Origin: Heterodera schachtii
Lineage: Eukaryota; Nematoda; Chromadorea; Rhabditida; Heteroderidae
Assembly (NCBI GenBank): GCA_023374025.1
Contig: SIJG01000006.1
Location: 1,735,102-1,799,101, forward strand
DNA length: 64,000 bases
Reading direction: 5' to 3'
Below are positions 19,198-29,187 of this stretch, piece after piece. The stretch's first letter is position 1; every line of letters begins with the position of its first letter. The notes under the pieces are model-generated. The model was not told the origin of the DNA. It ran no database searches and saw only the letters and a program-made list of their open reading frames with translations. A program made the translations under genes and the position numbers.

Positions 19198-20890
19198 TCA
19201 CTGCTCTTCTGACCCGTTTTTGCTGTTGGTTGGTGGTGGAGACAAAGGCCTAAAAATTCAATTCGAATTATTTTCACGAAACAAAATCCTATTTGGTAAT
19301 GGTTTAAATTTCGTAAATTTTTCGATTTTTTTTCCCGTTATTATCCACTGCTTTTTTGGTTTTTGCCGAAAATTGACCCTCCCCCTCCGCGGAGCAAGCA
19401 GGACAAAACGTCGTCATGCCAAAAAGCGCCGAAAAATTCCAAAAAATTTACTTAATTCGAAAGAAAGTTTCTTTATAAAAATTTCTTTCTTTGTTAGTAA
19501 ATTTTTCGGAATTTTTTAGCGCTTTTTGGCATGACGACGTTTTGTCCCGACGACGTTTTGGGGTCCTCCAACCCCCCCCCCCCCATCGCCGTCCATTTTC
19601 TATGGCATTTACTCACCCAATGCAATTTTGGAAGGCATCCAACTCAAAATAGACATTGTTCAAATTGTCCGCCTCTTTCTTCTTCTGCTGTCGAACCGCC
19701 GCCGTCTTGTCAATAATTGGGCATCGCTCCATTATCCACCAATGTAATGAGAAAGCAACGAATTTTTCCTTCAATGTCAGCTTTTCTTTGGTCCGCTCAT
19801 TCACCAATTCAAATGGCACAATTTGCGTTGACTCATCACAAATGAAATCAATGGTGTAACTGACAGCAGAAGTGCGGGCACGGACAAAAATCTAAGCAAA
19901 ATCACAAAAAAAAAATGCCAAAATCAAAAAAAAAAGGTCCTGGTCGGTTGTTATGGCCAAGGCATAAAACCGACCAAAACCAAAAAAAAAAATTTGAAAA
20001 TGTGTGGCGCGACCTCTTTGAAATTGTTGACCAATTCAATGTTTTCGGATGTCCTTGTTTCACAGCAAGACAATCGTTTCGGTTGTCCATCTTTGGTCGG
20101 TGTGTGCAACCATTTGGCCAATGCTTGGCCGGCAGAAATTGCATTTGTTGGACCATCAAAATTATCAGCAAGCAGTACATCGGGACACAGATGACCAGAA
20201 TTGATTGCATTCAGATGATTGAGATCGGTGAGAATTGTCGGTGAAATGAGGCGGCGCAAATTGTTCAAATGTACGGCATCGGCAAATCGTAACTGGTGAA
20301 TGTTTGACACAAAAGCGGGCCAAATTTCACGGACAAAGCAATCCCAAATCGGCTGGACATTCGCATTAAATGCATACACATTCAAATTCAAATTGGTGCC
20401 CCTTCTGTCAAAGAATCGCTTCTTGGAGCGGAGAAATGTGATCACGGAATGGTCAATGTACCTGAAGAAAGATAAAAATGCGTTTAATATGCACAAAAGT
20501 TAAGAATGACCGAATGTGAAGGTTATTAAAGCAGATTTTGTTGGGCAGTTGACGAACAGACAACGGAAAATCCACAAAATTGTCACCACCATTCGGTACA
20601 GTCGGACCATTGCCACCGATTAGTATAGACATTTTCGGTTTTGGTCCTTCGTCCTTTTCAATTCTGGTCATTCTCCAAATTGTCAATTCGCTTTTTCCGT
20701 CAAAATGTTTGTCCACCAAAACATCGAAACGGTCGGAAAGCAATGCCATTTTGAGTCCAAGTTTGGCATGGTCAAATGATGGGAGAATGTCCATCCAAAC
20801 GTCGCTACAAAGCCAACTGAAACATCGAAAAAATTGCATGGAAAATAAAAATTTCTAATTTTTCAAAATATTTGCTGACCGTCGGTTCAT
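19198..20890 (-). CDS. Complete type A F-box-like protein, 363 aa
   Basis: Five exons join without a stop: 20890-20880 (ATGAACCGACG), 20816-20511, 20461-20014, 19891-19617 and 19249-19198; 1,092 nt in all. The protein begins M-N-R-R-W-L-C-S-D-V-W-M-D-I-L, so the F-box-like motif (to F-D-V-L-V-D-K-H-F) starts almost at residue 1. The middle has P-I-W-D...R-E-I-W-P and R-R-L-I-S-P-T-I-L-T-D-L, then G-Q-A-L-A-K-W-L-H-T-P. The fourth exon has V-N-E-R-T-K-E-K-L-T-L and R-C-P-I-I. The tail is G-P-L-S-P-P-P-T-N-S-K-N-G-S-E-E-Q. F-box proteins recruit substrates to SCF ubiquitin ligases; here that is inferred from the N-terminal motif, and the C-terminal part matches no domain I can name. Donors of introns 2 and 3 (GTCATT, GTCGCG) are weak. 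Intron 4 holds an inverted-repeat element. Confidence 0.65.
19399..19551. mobile_element. Short inverted-repeat element in intron 4
   Basis: Arms of about 45 bases, GGACAAAACGTCGTCATGCC... and its complement, enclose about 60 bases of AT-rich sequence. No clear target duplication. It could form a strong hairpin in the pre-mRNA of the F-box-like gene. Confidence 0.5.
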
Positions 20891-20894
20891 TTTG

Positions 20895-21160
20895 ATGGCT
20901 CAATTAGCACACTTTTCCCGTTTTCCAATTGATTTGTGTGTCACAAAAGGCAAAAAAATGTGTTACATAACTTAAAACAGAGAGAACAATTAGGAAAAAA
21001 TGAGCGAGCAAAAAGAACACAAAACATAAAAATAGAGCAGGGATGGATGGGATTTATACGGGGGGGGGGCTTTATTTCAGGGGGGGGGTATATTATAGGA
21101 AATACGGTAATTCAATAAAAAACGGAATTTACAATTTGGAAAAAAGGGCAGTTTTATCTT
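20895..21160. other. 5' flank of type A gene, G runs
   Basis: Upstream sequence of the gene starting at 20890. Two runs of nine or ten G flank 'ctttatttcag' at 21060-21090. No exon seen. Confidence 0.35.
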
Positions 21161-21171
21161 TTAAACATTAG

Positions 21172-21757
21172 TAGGGCTTCTTTTTTTAGGCACAAAAAAT
21201 CGCAAAATAGGCACCTAAAATAGGCAGAAAAAATCGCAAAATAAGCATTAAATAGGCACTAAAATCCTCGAATAGGCACTAAAATAGGCAAAAAAAATTT
21301 AGGTATTAAAACAATTAAAAATTAGCCAAAAAATTTATTTTGCTTATTTTTAATTGTTTTAAAATTGTTTTCGATAAAAATAATTTTTTAAACCAAATTT
21401 TATCAATGAAAAAATAAATAAATTTTGGGGACGAATTTTTGTGAAAATTTTTTTTCAATTCTTAGGGGTGTATTTTCTGAAATTTTTTCAAGTCGATTCT
21501 TAGGGGTGTATTTTTCATTTTTATTGCATTTTGTTAAGGATTTTTCCGTAAACCCTGAAAAAGATGCAAAAATGGCGAAATAGGCACAAAAATAGGCAAA
21601 TAGGCATTAAGCACAAAAAGTCCAAAATAGGCAAAAATAGGCATTATAAAAGTCATCGTAGACACCCCAAACCAAGCGGAAAACGCGTTTTTCGTGCTTA
21701 TCTGTGCGTATTAAATGCGCAGAAATTTTAGGCATTTGCCTAAAAAAAGAAGCCCTA
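21172..21757. mobile_element. hAT MITE, ends TAGGGCTTCTTTTTT
   Basis: A 586-bp element with inverted ends TAGGGCTTCTTTTTTTAGGCA and a perfect 8-bp target duplication AACATTAG (21164-21171, 21758-21765). Both the end sequence (TAGGG) and the duplication size are typical of hAT transposons. The interior is rich in 'aaaataggca' words and has no transposase. Its sequence 'cttaggggtgtattttctgaa' near 21461 is the unoccupied counterpart of the site where the Ty3 element at 8428-13571 inserted in a related copy. Confidence 0.8.
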
Positions 21758-21779
21758 AACATTAGCGTATGTTTGAGTC

Positions 21780-22751
21780 AGTAGGGGTCAGTTCCGTCTC
21801 GCCAGTTCCGTCTGGGGCCGTTTCCGTCTTGGGCCAGTTCCGCCTGGCCGGTTCCGTCTCGCCAGTTCCGTCTTAGTACTAAAAGGGCCGGTTCCGTCTC
21901 AAATATTTTCGGACCCAAATTTTTTAAATCAATAATAAATTTAGAAAAAATAAATAAGATTCTTTTACTTCGCAGCCTACAATATACCTATTGGAAAACA
22001 AAAAAGAAATAATAACCTTTAATATTAATATTTTTTCTATTTACAAATACGTTTGTTTGAATTTTATTGAGCAGTAGACTTTTTTTCTCGAATATTCTAG
22101 AAATTTTCTGAAATGAAAGTAATTCTGCTCGAGCTTCTCGGTCTTGGTTCTCGGCGGCAATTCCCAACAACTTTTGGTTCTCAAGTCCAGGAAAATTTCG
22201 AATCTCACCAGCCTTAATGTGTCGCAGCGAATCCGGCATTCATTTCGGACCCCGAACCCGAATATAAAGATTAATTTACATAAGTTACACCCCTAAGAAA
22301 TGAAAATTCCTCAAAAATTTTTGAATACATTTTGTTATTTTACACCCCTAAATTTGAAACTTCTTAAAATAGCACCTATTTTAGGGGTTTTTAGAACCGA
22401 AAACTTAACTATTTTGGCAGTTTTTAGTTTTTAGCAAATAAAAATATCAGCCCTATTAATTATATCTCAACTTTCTATTCATATTCTGAAATTTAAAAAA
22501 ATCTGGGTCCAAAAATTTGTGACGGAACCGGCCCTTTTAGTACTAAGACGGAACTGGCGAGACGGAACTGGCCAGACGGAACCGGCCAGACGGAACTGGC
22601 CAGACGGAACCGGCCAGACGGAACTGGCCAGACGGAACCGGCCAGACGGAACTGGCCAGACGGAACCGGCCAGACGGAACTGGCCGAGACGGAACTGGCC
22701 AGACGGAACCGGCCAGACGGAACTGGCCAGACGGAACTGACCCGCTTCGCC
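21780..22751. mobile_element. Mutator-like element, unit GACGGAACTGGCCA
   Basis: Inverted tandem arrays of a 14-bp unit: about seven units (CCAGTTCCGTCTGG-like) at 21787-21900 and about fifteen complementary units (GACGGAAC(T/C)(G)GCCA) at 22520-22740. Ends read AGTAGGGGTCAG and, reverse complemented, GGCGAAGCGGGTCAG. Candidate 9-bp duplications GTTTGAGTC (21771-21779) and GTTTGATAC (22752-22760) match at seven of nine, so the insertion is older. The interior (21900-22510) has no coding sequence. Confidence 0.6.
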
Positions 22752-23020
22752 GTTTGATACTCTATTAATAACGCTGCCCGTCAAAATGTCCCGCGTCATA
22801 ATGTCCCGCGTCATAATGTCCAGCGTCATAATGTCGAGCGTCATAATGTCCAGCGTCATAATGTCCCGCGTCATAATGTCCAGCGTCATAATGTCCCCCA
22901 AGCTAAAATCAGTCAAAATGTCCCCACGAAAAAAAGATTATTATTTTACAAAAAATTGCTTATTACATGCGTCATATTAAATGCATATTTTAAATTTAAA
23001 AACTAATAGATTTAGACATA

Positions 23021-23356
23021 ATGAATCGTAAAAAAGTTGAAGTTCTACAAAAATGTCGTAAGCGCAAGTTTTTGGACAACAGTGACAGCGAAGATGAAAC
23101 GATTTCTGATCACCGTGAAGAAAACGATGAAAATTTTGAGGAAGAACACAGCATAATCAATTTCGAGCTCGGGAAAACTCAAAAGGGAGGCATATGTCTT
23201 TGGCGTGAAGGTGAGAAAATTGTATATGTTAAAGAAACAATTTCTAAATTTTTCAAGGTTTTCGATTCACGCAGAAACAAAAAAAATTTGTGGAGGTGTG
23301 CAGTGCGTAGCTTCCTTGCGCGCGTGACAAAAGAAAAGGTGAAAAATAACACATAA
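23021..23356 (+). CDS. FLYWCH zinc-finger protein of Mutator-like element
   Basis: 111 codons. The N-terminus is acidic (S-D-S-E-D-E-T...E-E-N-D-E-N-F-E-E). It is followed by a FLYWCH-like module of about 60 residues (F-E-L...K-G-G-I-C-L-W...Y-V-K...L-W-R-C-A-V-R-S-F-L-A-R). The second Cys/His pair expected of the zinc site is not evident (C-A-V-R-S-F-L rather than C-x-x-x-x-C), so metal binding may be lost. FLYWCH domains occur at the N-terminus of many metazoan Mutator-like transposases, where they bind DNA. The following 'V-I-C-D-F-E-K-A-E-M-N-A' at 23385 is a transposase-like motif in another frame, so the original protein was longer. Confidence 0.5.
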   Translation: MNRKKVEVLQKCRKRKFLDNSDSEDETISDHREENDENFEEEHSIINFELGKTQKGGICLWREGEKIVYVKETISKFFKVFDSRRNKKNLWRCAVRSFLARVTKEKVKNNT

Positions 23357-23379
23357 ATTCTCTGAAAATTTTTTGCTTT

Positions 23380-23651
23380 TTTAAGTCATTTGCGACTTTG
23401 AGAAAGCCGAAATGAACGCCGTAAGCATTCGCTGAAACATCATTTTCATCCGTTGCATCCGACCACACTTACACACGACAGCCTGTGAGTTTGGCCAGGA
23501 CGCAGTAATCATGCGAATTTTGGCGGACGCAGCATACAACAGCGATGCCGAAATTCAAGAGCTTATGACGGCTCTTGGTCTCCAGGTTGCAGGATACGCA
23601 GGAAAACTAATGGATTATGAAAATATGGAAGATTCAGTGCAAGCCCCTTAG
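23380..23651 (+). pseudogene. Degraded Mutator-like transposase remnant
   Basis: Begins V-I-C-D-F-E-K-A-E-M-N-A, the conserved Asp-containing block of MULE transposases (D-F-E-x-A). It soon hits a TGA, then resumes in another reading with R-I-L-A-D-A-A-Y and L-Q-V-A-G-Y-A-G-K-L, ending in TAG at 23649-23651. The N-terminal part of the catalytic core is missing. Confidence 0.4.
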
Positions 23652-23989
23652 AATTACCTAAATTTATTATGTTCATTTTTGTTATCTTATTATCTTCTTT
23701 TATTTCCCGCTGATTTTATTCATTTATTTTGTGCCAAATTGAATAAAAAAGGTTTGTTTTTAATGTAATGTTTCTGGCTTTTTTGTTTTATTCATTAGCG
23801 AAATTAGTTTTTTGTTTCGTGCGGACATTTTGACTGATTTTAGCTTGCGGGACATTATGACGCTGGACATTATGACTGCGGGACATTATGACGCGGGACA
23901 TTATGACTGCGGGACATTATGAGCGGGACATTATGACTGCGGGACATTATGACGCGGGACATTTTGACAGCGCGCCATTAATAAATCAA

Positions 23990-24570
23990 AATTCCAATTA
24001 AATAATTGTCAAACAATATGCCAACTTATCAAAATTAATCAAAATTTAAAAAATCTGACGAATTTTCTCCTAAAACCTCAAAAATCTTTAAAATTTCTCA
24101 AAAAACCACAAAAAGCCTCAAAATTTTTCAAAAAACCACAAAAAGCCTCAAGCCTCATTTCAAAAAAACCTCATTGACCTATCAAAAAACCACAAAATGA
24201 GGCTAAAGCCTCACATCTGGGAGCCCTGATTTAAACTGATTTTGACAAACAAAAATACGAAATTCAAGGATTTGAGCTGTCGGCTTTTTATTCGAATTTT
24301 GGTCCGTGGTCCGCGGGTTTGGCCGAAATAGATGCCAGCTTCGTAATCAGCGAGCGACCTTGAAAATCCCAGCAGCAGGAATCTTGATACTGTCTATCAC
24401 TGACGCATTTTCCAGGAACCATTCAATTGATACGCAAGCAAAAAATGTACCTATGTTTTATATACCTAATTGGCACGAAAGAATCAACAAAAGCATTTCA
24501 GAAGAGAGAAAATAAGCACAACAAATTGAGATTGATCATTTCTCAAATACAATTAATTAATTATTCATTT
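23990..24570. repeat. Low-complexity minisatellite and foldback arm
   Basis: 24060-24200 is a degenerate array of 'aaaaaaccacaaaaagcctc'. 24290-24370 has the dispersed foldback interior words. No gene. Confidence 0.45.
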
Positions 24571-24579
24571 CCGTACACT

Positions 24580-26134
24580 TCAGAGGACATTTTTGTTGCT
24601 TTGATCCGCTTCTTCTTTTTCTTCCTCTTCCGCTGGTGGCGACAATTGCCTAAAATTAATTTAAAAAATTTTTTGATAAACTCAAAAATTGCTGTTTTTG
24701 CTGCTCACCCAATGGATTCGCTGAAACTCCACAGATCAAATCGGATATGGTTCAAATTGGCATTGGCACCCAAATTTTCGCTGTCTTCCCACTTAATGAA
24801 TTTGGACACATCAAACTGTAAATGTCCAAGTCATTTTATAAATGAACATTAAAATGAAATGTGGAGAAATGTATCAAATGAACATAATTTTGCTGACATT
24901 TTTATTTGATCAATTTTTTTCTGATCACTTTTGGCGGAAGAGCTAAAAACCCGAAAACTCACAAAGTAAATCGATTACATATGCCTCTACATGATAAAAG
25001 TTGTTATAAAATGGTTTGGACACTTACAGTGTGATATGTTCCATTGTCCATCAACGTCTCGCCAATTGGACATCGTTTCAACAGCCAATTATACAGCAAA
25101 TCATTGTGTTCTTTGCTCTGTTTCAGTATCAGCTTCTCTTTGGTCTGTTTATTCACCAATTCAAATGGCTCAATTGGCATTGTTACCACAAGAAAAAAAA
25201 GTTGAATTGTGTAACTGACAGAAGTTGTGGCACGACGGAATGTCTAAACAAAAAGTTGGTACAATTTATAGAAAATATGGCAGGACACCTCTTTGAAGTT
25301 GTTGACCCATTCGAGATTCAATGGACCCGAGTAATTATTGCGATGCAATTGTTTCGGTTGACCATTTTTTGTAGGAGTGTGAAGCCATTTGGACAATGCC
25401 TGGCCGGAAGTTGCATTTGGTCCATCGTCAGCAATTCCATCGGGTAATAGATGACCAGAATCGATTGAATTCAATTGATCAAGATCAGTGAGAATTGTCG
25501 GCGATGTGCGGCGACGCAAAATGTCCAAATGGTCGCCAATTTGAAAGCCCAAATGACGAATGCTTTTCGCAAAAATTGGCCAAATTTCACGAATAAAAAC
25601 ATCCCAAATCGGTTGGACATCCGCATCCACATACAACTCCAATTTGGTGCCACTTCTGTCAAAGAATCGCTTGTTGGCATGGAGAAATTCAATGACGGAA
25701 TGGTCAATGTAACTGAAGAAATATAAAGTGCTTTAATAAACAACAAAGTTTGAAATTACTCAATCCGAACGCTTTTAAAGCAGATTTTGTTGGGCAGCTG
25801 ACGGTCTGACAATGGAAAATCCACAAAATTTTCACTGTCATGGATTCGAATAGACATTTTCGATTTTGGTCCAATATTGTTTGCATTTGGTCCTTTGTCC
25901 TTGCGAATTTCAATTGCTCTCCAAAGCGTTAATTCGCTTTTTCCATCAAAATGTTTGTCCACTAAAATGTCGAAACGGTCGGAAAGCAATGCCATTTTGA
26001 GTCCGAGTTGCGCATGGTCAAAAGATGGCAGAATGTCCATCCACACGTCGCTACAAAGCCAACTTAAAAACATGGATAAAATTAGGGTAAATGAAAATTT
26101 TAATTTAAAAAAAAATTCCTTACCGTTTGTTCAT
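24580..26134 (-). CDS. Complete type A F-box-like protein, six exons, 376 aa
   Basis: Exons 26134-26124, 26062-25760, 25712-25289, 25243-25028, 24815-24709 and 24649-24580 total 1,131 nt and stay in frame. The start is M-N-K-R-W-L-C-S-D-V-W-M-D-I-L, with the F-box-like motif running to F-D-I-L-V-D-K-H-F. Then come P-I-W-D-V-F-I-R-E-I-W-P-I-F, R-R-R-T-S-P-T-I-L-T-D-L and D-D-G-P-N-A-T-S-G-Q-A-L-S-K-W, and exon 4 with V-N-K-Q-T-K-E-K-L...L-L-K-R-C-P-I-G. Unlike other copies, exon 4 is split by an extra 212-bp intron with a canonical GTAAGT donor. The tail is acidic (P-P-A-E-E-E-E-K-E-E-A-D) where sister genes have a basic tail. A likely functional SCF adaptor if the F-box call is right; the rest is of unknown fold. 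Confidence 0.65.
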
Positions 26135-26254
26135 TTTTGCGATTGTATTATGAATGAAAAAGTCTTTTTGACCCCTTTATATATTCATTAATTCTTAATT
26201 GTTATGCATAAGAAAGCATTTTGGTAACCGTTCACTGTACGCTAATATTTTTCA

Positions 26255-26266
26255 TATAAAAATGCC
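26255..26266 (+). promoter_or_regulatory. TATA-like box of type B copy
   Basis: TATAAAAATGCC, about 70 bases before the ATG at 26338; the same 12-mer precedes two minus-strand type B copies. Confidence 0.45.
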
Positions 26267-26337
26267 TTTTGTTTCTTCTCCTCCGCCTCCTCATTCTCTC
26301 ATTCATTCGTCCATTTCCAGTCATTTAATTGCTGCTA

Positions 26338-26930
26338 ATGTCTTCAGAATTCCTGTACGTTTATTGTTACCTTTTTTTCTGATTTTTTACATTTCTTTTG
26401 CTCATTTTTTGACCATCAGAATTGGGAGATAAAAATTTCAAAACCAATTTTGAAACTTTGGCTTAATTGGTTTCAAAAAAAAAATTAAAGAAAGCTAAAC
26501 TTCAATTTTCTGACTTTGATGCTTTTCCCGAATCCATTTTTTTCAGTTGGTCTGTCGTGTTTCTTCTTCTTCTGTTTGTCGGCTGTGCCAGCATTCTTTG
26601 GTTCTTTTTTGGCCATGTCAAAAAACGTCGACGCACTCACAAAAAAGAAATGTAAAATTAAATTAATCAAAAAATTTGAAAATTTCATAAAATTTCTCCA
26701 ATTTTCAGCTTTATCTGCGGAGATTGTTGGCTTTTGGTTCGATTTTCTTGTGCCTTCTCAGCTCGGCCTTGGAATTGCACTGATTAGCCGTCGCTTTAAC
26801 TGTATCGTCGACGAACACTTCAAAACACGCAAATGGACATTGGGCGAAGTGAGAATTTGCCACAAAATTGGAGAGAATGGCACCAAACAAATGCAAATTG
26901 TCAATTTCGATGGAAATCAAATTAATAAAA
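26338..26930 (+). pseudogene. Type B F-box-like gene, 5' part only
   Basis: Exon 1 ATGTCTTCAGAATTCCT (26338-26354) is followed by a GTACGT donor. Exon 2 from 26709 encodes the F-box-like region (to L-V-P-S-Q-L-G-L-G-I-A-L-I-S-R-R-F), but with two bases missing just before the F-D-F-L motif (about 26738), which breaks the frame. Homology stops at about 26915, after the Q-I-V-N-F-D-G-N block. No exons 3-5 follow. It lies head to head with the type A gene at 24580-26134. Confidence 0.55.
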
Positions 26931-26959
26931 GTGAAGGAAACGGACACCTCGGATTTTTA

Positions 26960-27250
26960 TATTAAATGATCGGTCCTTTTTTGGATCTGCTAATTGAGAT
27001 AGAATTTATGCTTATTTTCTTTTTATGAATTTTTTAAATTAAAAAATTCGTTTATTTTGCAGTTAGCAAGTGAGAGAGAGAGGTAGAGTTCGGACTTTTG
27101 AAAAATTTCCGGAAAGAATAAGAGAATTTTGACCAAGGTCCGATTTTCAGGATCAAATCACTTTTTTCAGGACTTCTGTGTCCTAAAATTTTGACCAGGA
27201 CTAGTATTTTTGCACAATGTTCGAGATCATTAAAAGGAAAGAATGCTTCA
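26960..27250. other. Spacer with dispersed repeat
   Basis: 27070-27200 matches 18720-18845. The rest is AT-rich, no gene seen. Confidence 0.4.
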
Positions 27251-27476
27251 ATTCGCTTTTATTCATAATCCATATTATCAACGATTACTCACACTGAATT
27301 TTACATAAATAAATATATATATGTACAGTGGAAATGGGGACGCATTTGCGAGCAAGCAAAGGCCAAATATATATAAACAAATTATATACAATATTGAAAT
27401 GGCACAATGCCAATATCATTTCAATCACGGATTGCAATCAATCGATCAATTAATAATTCATTTCTCCTGCTTCTGA

Positions 27477-29021
27477 TCAGTGATCACTCGGCCCGGGAGA
27501 AGCGGCGTCGAGGAGAAGACTGAAAAACATTGTAAAATTGTTGATTGGATTCATAAACAAAATGAAATTTTTCAAAAAATTGCTCACCCATCGTCGTATC
27601 CGCCGTCTCTGATCCGAATTTCAATTGGATTCGGACGAGCATTAACTTCTTTGCACACATTTTCCCAATTTCCATCATCCCATCCAATTGGACAACGGTC
27701 GAGCCAAAAATTATTTGCTGATTGTCGAAGCATTAATTTCTCCCCAGTCACTGCATTGATCAGATCAAATGGCACAACAGAGTGAAGCGGAGAAGAGGAC
27801 CGAAAGTGAATGCGAAAAGTAACCGGAGAAGCATTGAAAAATGCCTAAAAAAAGTGGACAAAAATCATAGAAATCCGATTAATTAGGGATAATCACCGCT
27901 TTGAGCTGTTCCATCATTGACGACCATTGCTCCTCCGTTGAATTAACAGAGCATTGAAACAATTTCGGCACACCATTCGGACGAGGCGTGAACAACCATT
28001 TGGTCATCGCTTGGCCATCCGACGCATTGGCACTTTCATCGTGTGGAAATTCGGGCAGAATGGCATCTTTGAAACAGACAAAGCGAAGTGATGGACAATC
28101 GCTGAGCAGTGACGGGGCCAATTGACGCAAACGGCGAAAAGCGATGGAGTTCAAATACAACACATGCATAGAATGGCGAAACATTGGCAAAATGTTGAGC
28201 ATAACAAAGTCCAAAATGCGAACATTTTCGGTGATAATGTACAAATCGGTTGTACAAACGGCGAAAATACGACGGTGAAAACGGCGGAGAAATGCGATGA
28301 CATTTTGATCGATGTAACTGAAAAGCAGAAAATTTAGACGAAAAATTCCAAATTAATCAGTTTTTTACAAGATATTAATGTGTCTGAATCCGATGACTTT
28401 GTTCGACAATGGATTTTGCGGGATTGGCAATGGATTTCCATCGGAATTGACAATTTGCATTTGTTTGGTGCCATTCTCTCCAATTTCGTGGCAAATTCGC
28501 ATTTCGCCCAATTTCCATTTGTGTGTCTTGAAGTGTTCGTCGACGATGCGGTCAAAGCGGCGGTTGATCAATGCAATTCCAAGGCCGAGCTGAGAAGGCG
28601 CAAGAAAATCGAACACCAAAAGCCAACAGTCGCCGCAGATAAAGCTGAAAAATTGAAGAATTTTTAAAAAATATCCATATTTTTGTTTATTTTTCTACAT
28701 TTCGTTTTTGTGGGGGCGTCGTCGTTTTTTGGCATTGTCCAAAAAGAACCAAAAAAGAATGGTGGTACAATCGACCAACAGAAGAACCAAGGCAGACAAA
28801 CTGAAAATGAATTGGGGAAATGAATGAATTAATTAATTAGGAAAAGGAAAAGCATCAAAGCGCTATTCAAATATGAACTTTTTGAGGCTTAAGCTAATCT
28901 TTCAAAAATGATTTTGAAATTTTTATCTCCCAATTCTGATGGTCAAAAGTCAAGCAAAAGAAATTGCGAAATGTTAGAAGAAAAGAAAGAAATAATAAAC
29001 GTACAGAATTTCTGAAGACAT
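27477..29021 (-). CDS. Complete type B F-box-like protein, 337 aa
   Basis: Exons 29021-29005 (ATGTCTTCAGAAATTCT, donor GTACGT), 28644-28369, 28317-27897, 27844-27588 and 27519-27477 total 1,014 nt in frame. The protein starts M-S-S-E-I-L-F-I-C-G-D-C-W-L-L-V-F-D-F-L-A-P-S-Q-L-G, an F-box-like motif, continues to R-R-F-D-R-I-V-D-E-H-F, then has Y-I-D-Q-N-V-I-A-F-L-R-R-F, G-Q-A-M-T-K-W-L and F-D-L-I-N-A-V-T-G-E-K-L...R-C-P-I-G-W. The tail is G-L-L-L-D-A-A-S-P-G-P-S-D-H. It shares the exon phases and the K-W / R-C-P landmarks of the type A genes, so the two subfamilies are paralogues. Probable SCF substrate adaptor; partner unknown. This is the only complete type B copy here. Confidence 0.65.
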
Positions 29022-29083
29022 TTGCAGCAACAAGATGACCGGCAAATATAGGGAGAATGGAATGAGGCGGAGGAGAGAAAGAA

Positions 29084-29095
29084 GGCATTTTTATA
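29084..29095 (-). promoter_or_regulatory. TATA-like box of complete type B gene
   Basis: TATAAAAATGCC on the minus strand, about 63 bases upstream of the ATG at 29021; shared with two paralogues. Confidence 0.5.
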
Positions 29096-29187
29096 CTAAA
29101 AATTTGCCTAGCAATTCGGGGTGGGAAAAGTAGGAGTCGGCCTTTGTGGGTATAAAAGGAACGGTTCGTTTGACGCAAAGGTAAAAT

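Larger units (their letters stand above)
22772..23976 (+). mobile_element. FLYWCH Mutator-like element, unit GTCATAATGTCCCGC
   Basis: Inverted arrays of a 15-bp unit (GTCATAATGTCC(C/A)GC) at 22782-22920 and, complementary, at 23822-23968. Flanks are ATTAATAA on both sides (22764-22771, 23977-23984), an 8-bp duplication. It carries a FLYWCH-domain reading frame (23021-23356) and degraded transposase-like sequence (23380-23651) followed by 3' AT-rich DNA with an AATAAA near 23742. A decayed member of the FLYWCH group of Mutator-like elements. Confidence 0.65.

Noticed and set aside
19399..19551. Rho-independent terminator or microRNA hairpin
   Set aside because: Arms of 45 bases lie in an intron and match transposon-type inverted repeats; no evidence of a processed RNA.
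22479..22980. Frames made of repeating 14-15-residue-period peptides over the arrays
   Set aside because: Produced by tandem DNA repeats whose unit lengths keep a frame open; they lie in transposon ends.
22540..22980. CRISPR-like array
   Set aside because: Repeats are contiguous 14-15-bp units without spacers, and are mirrored by inverted arrays at the other end of a transposon.
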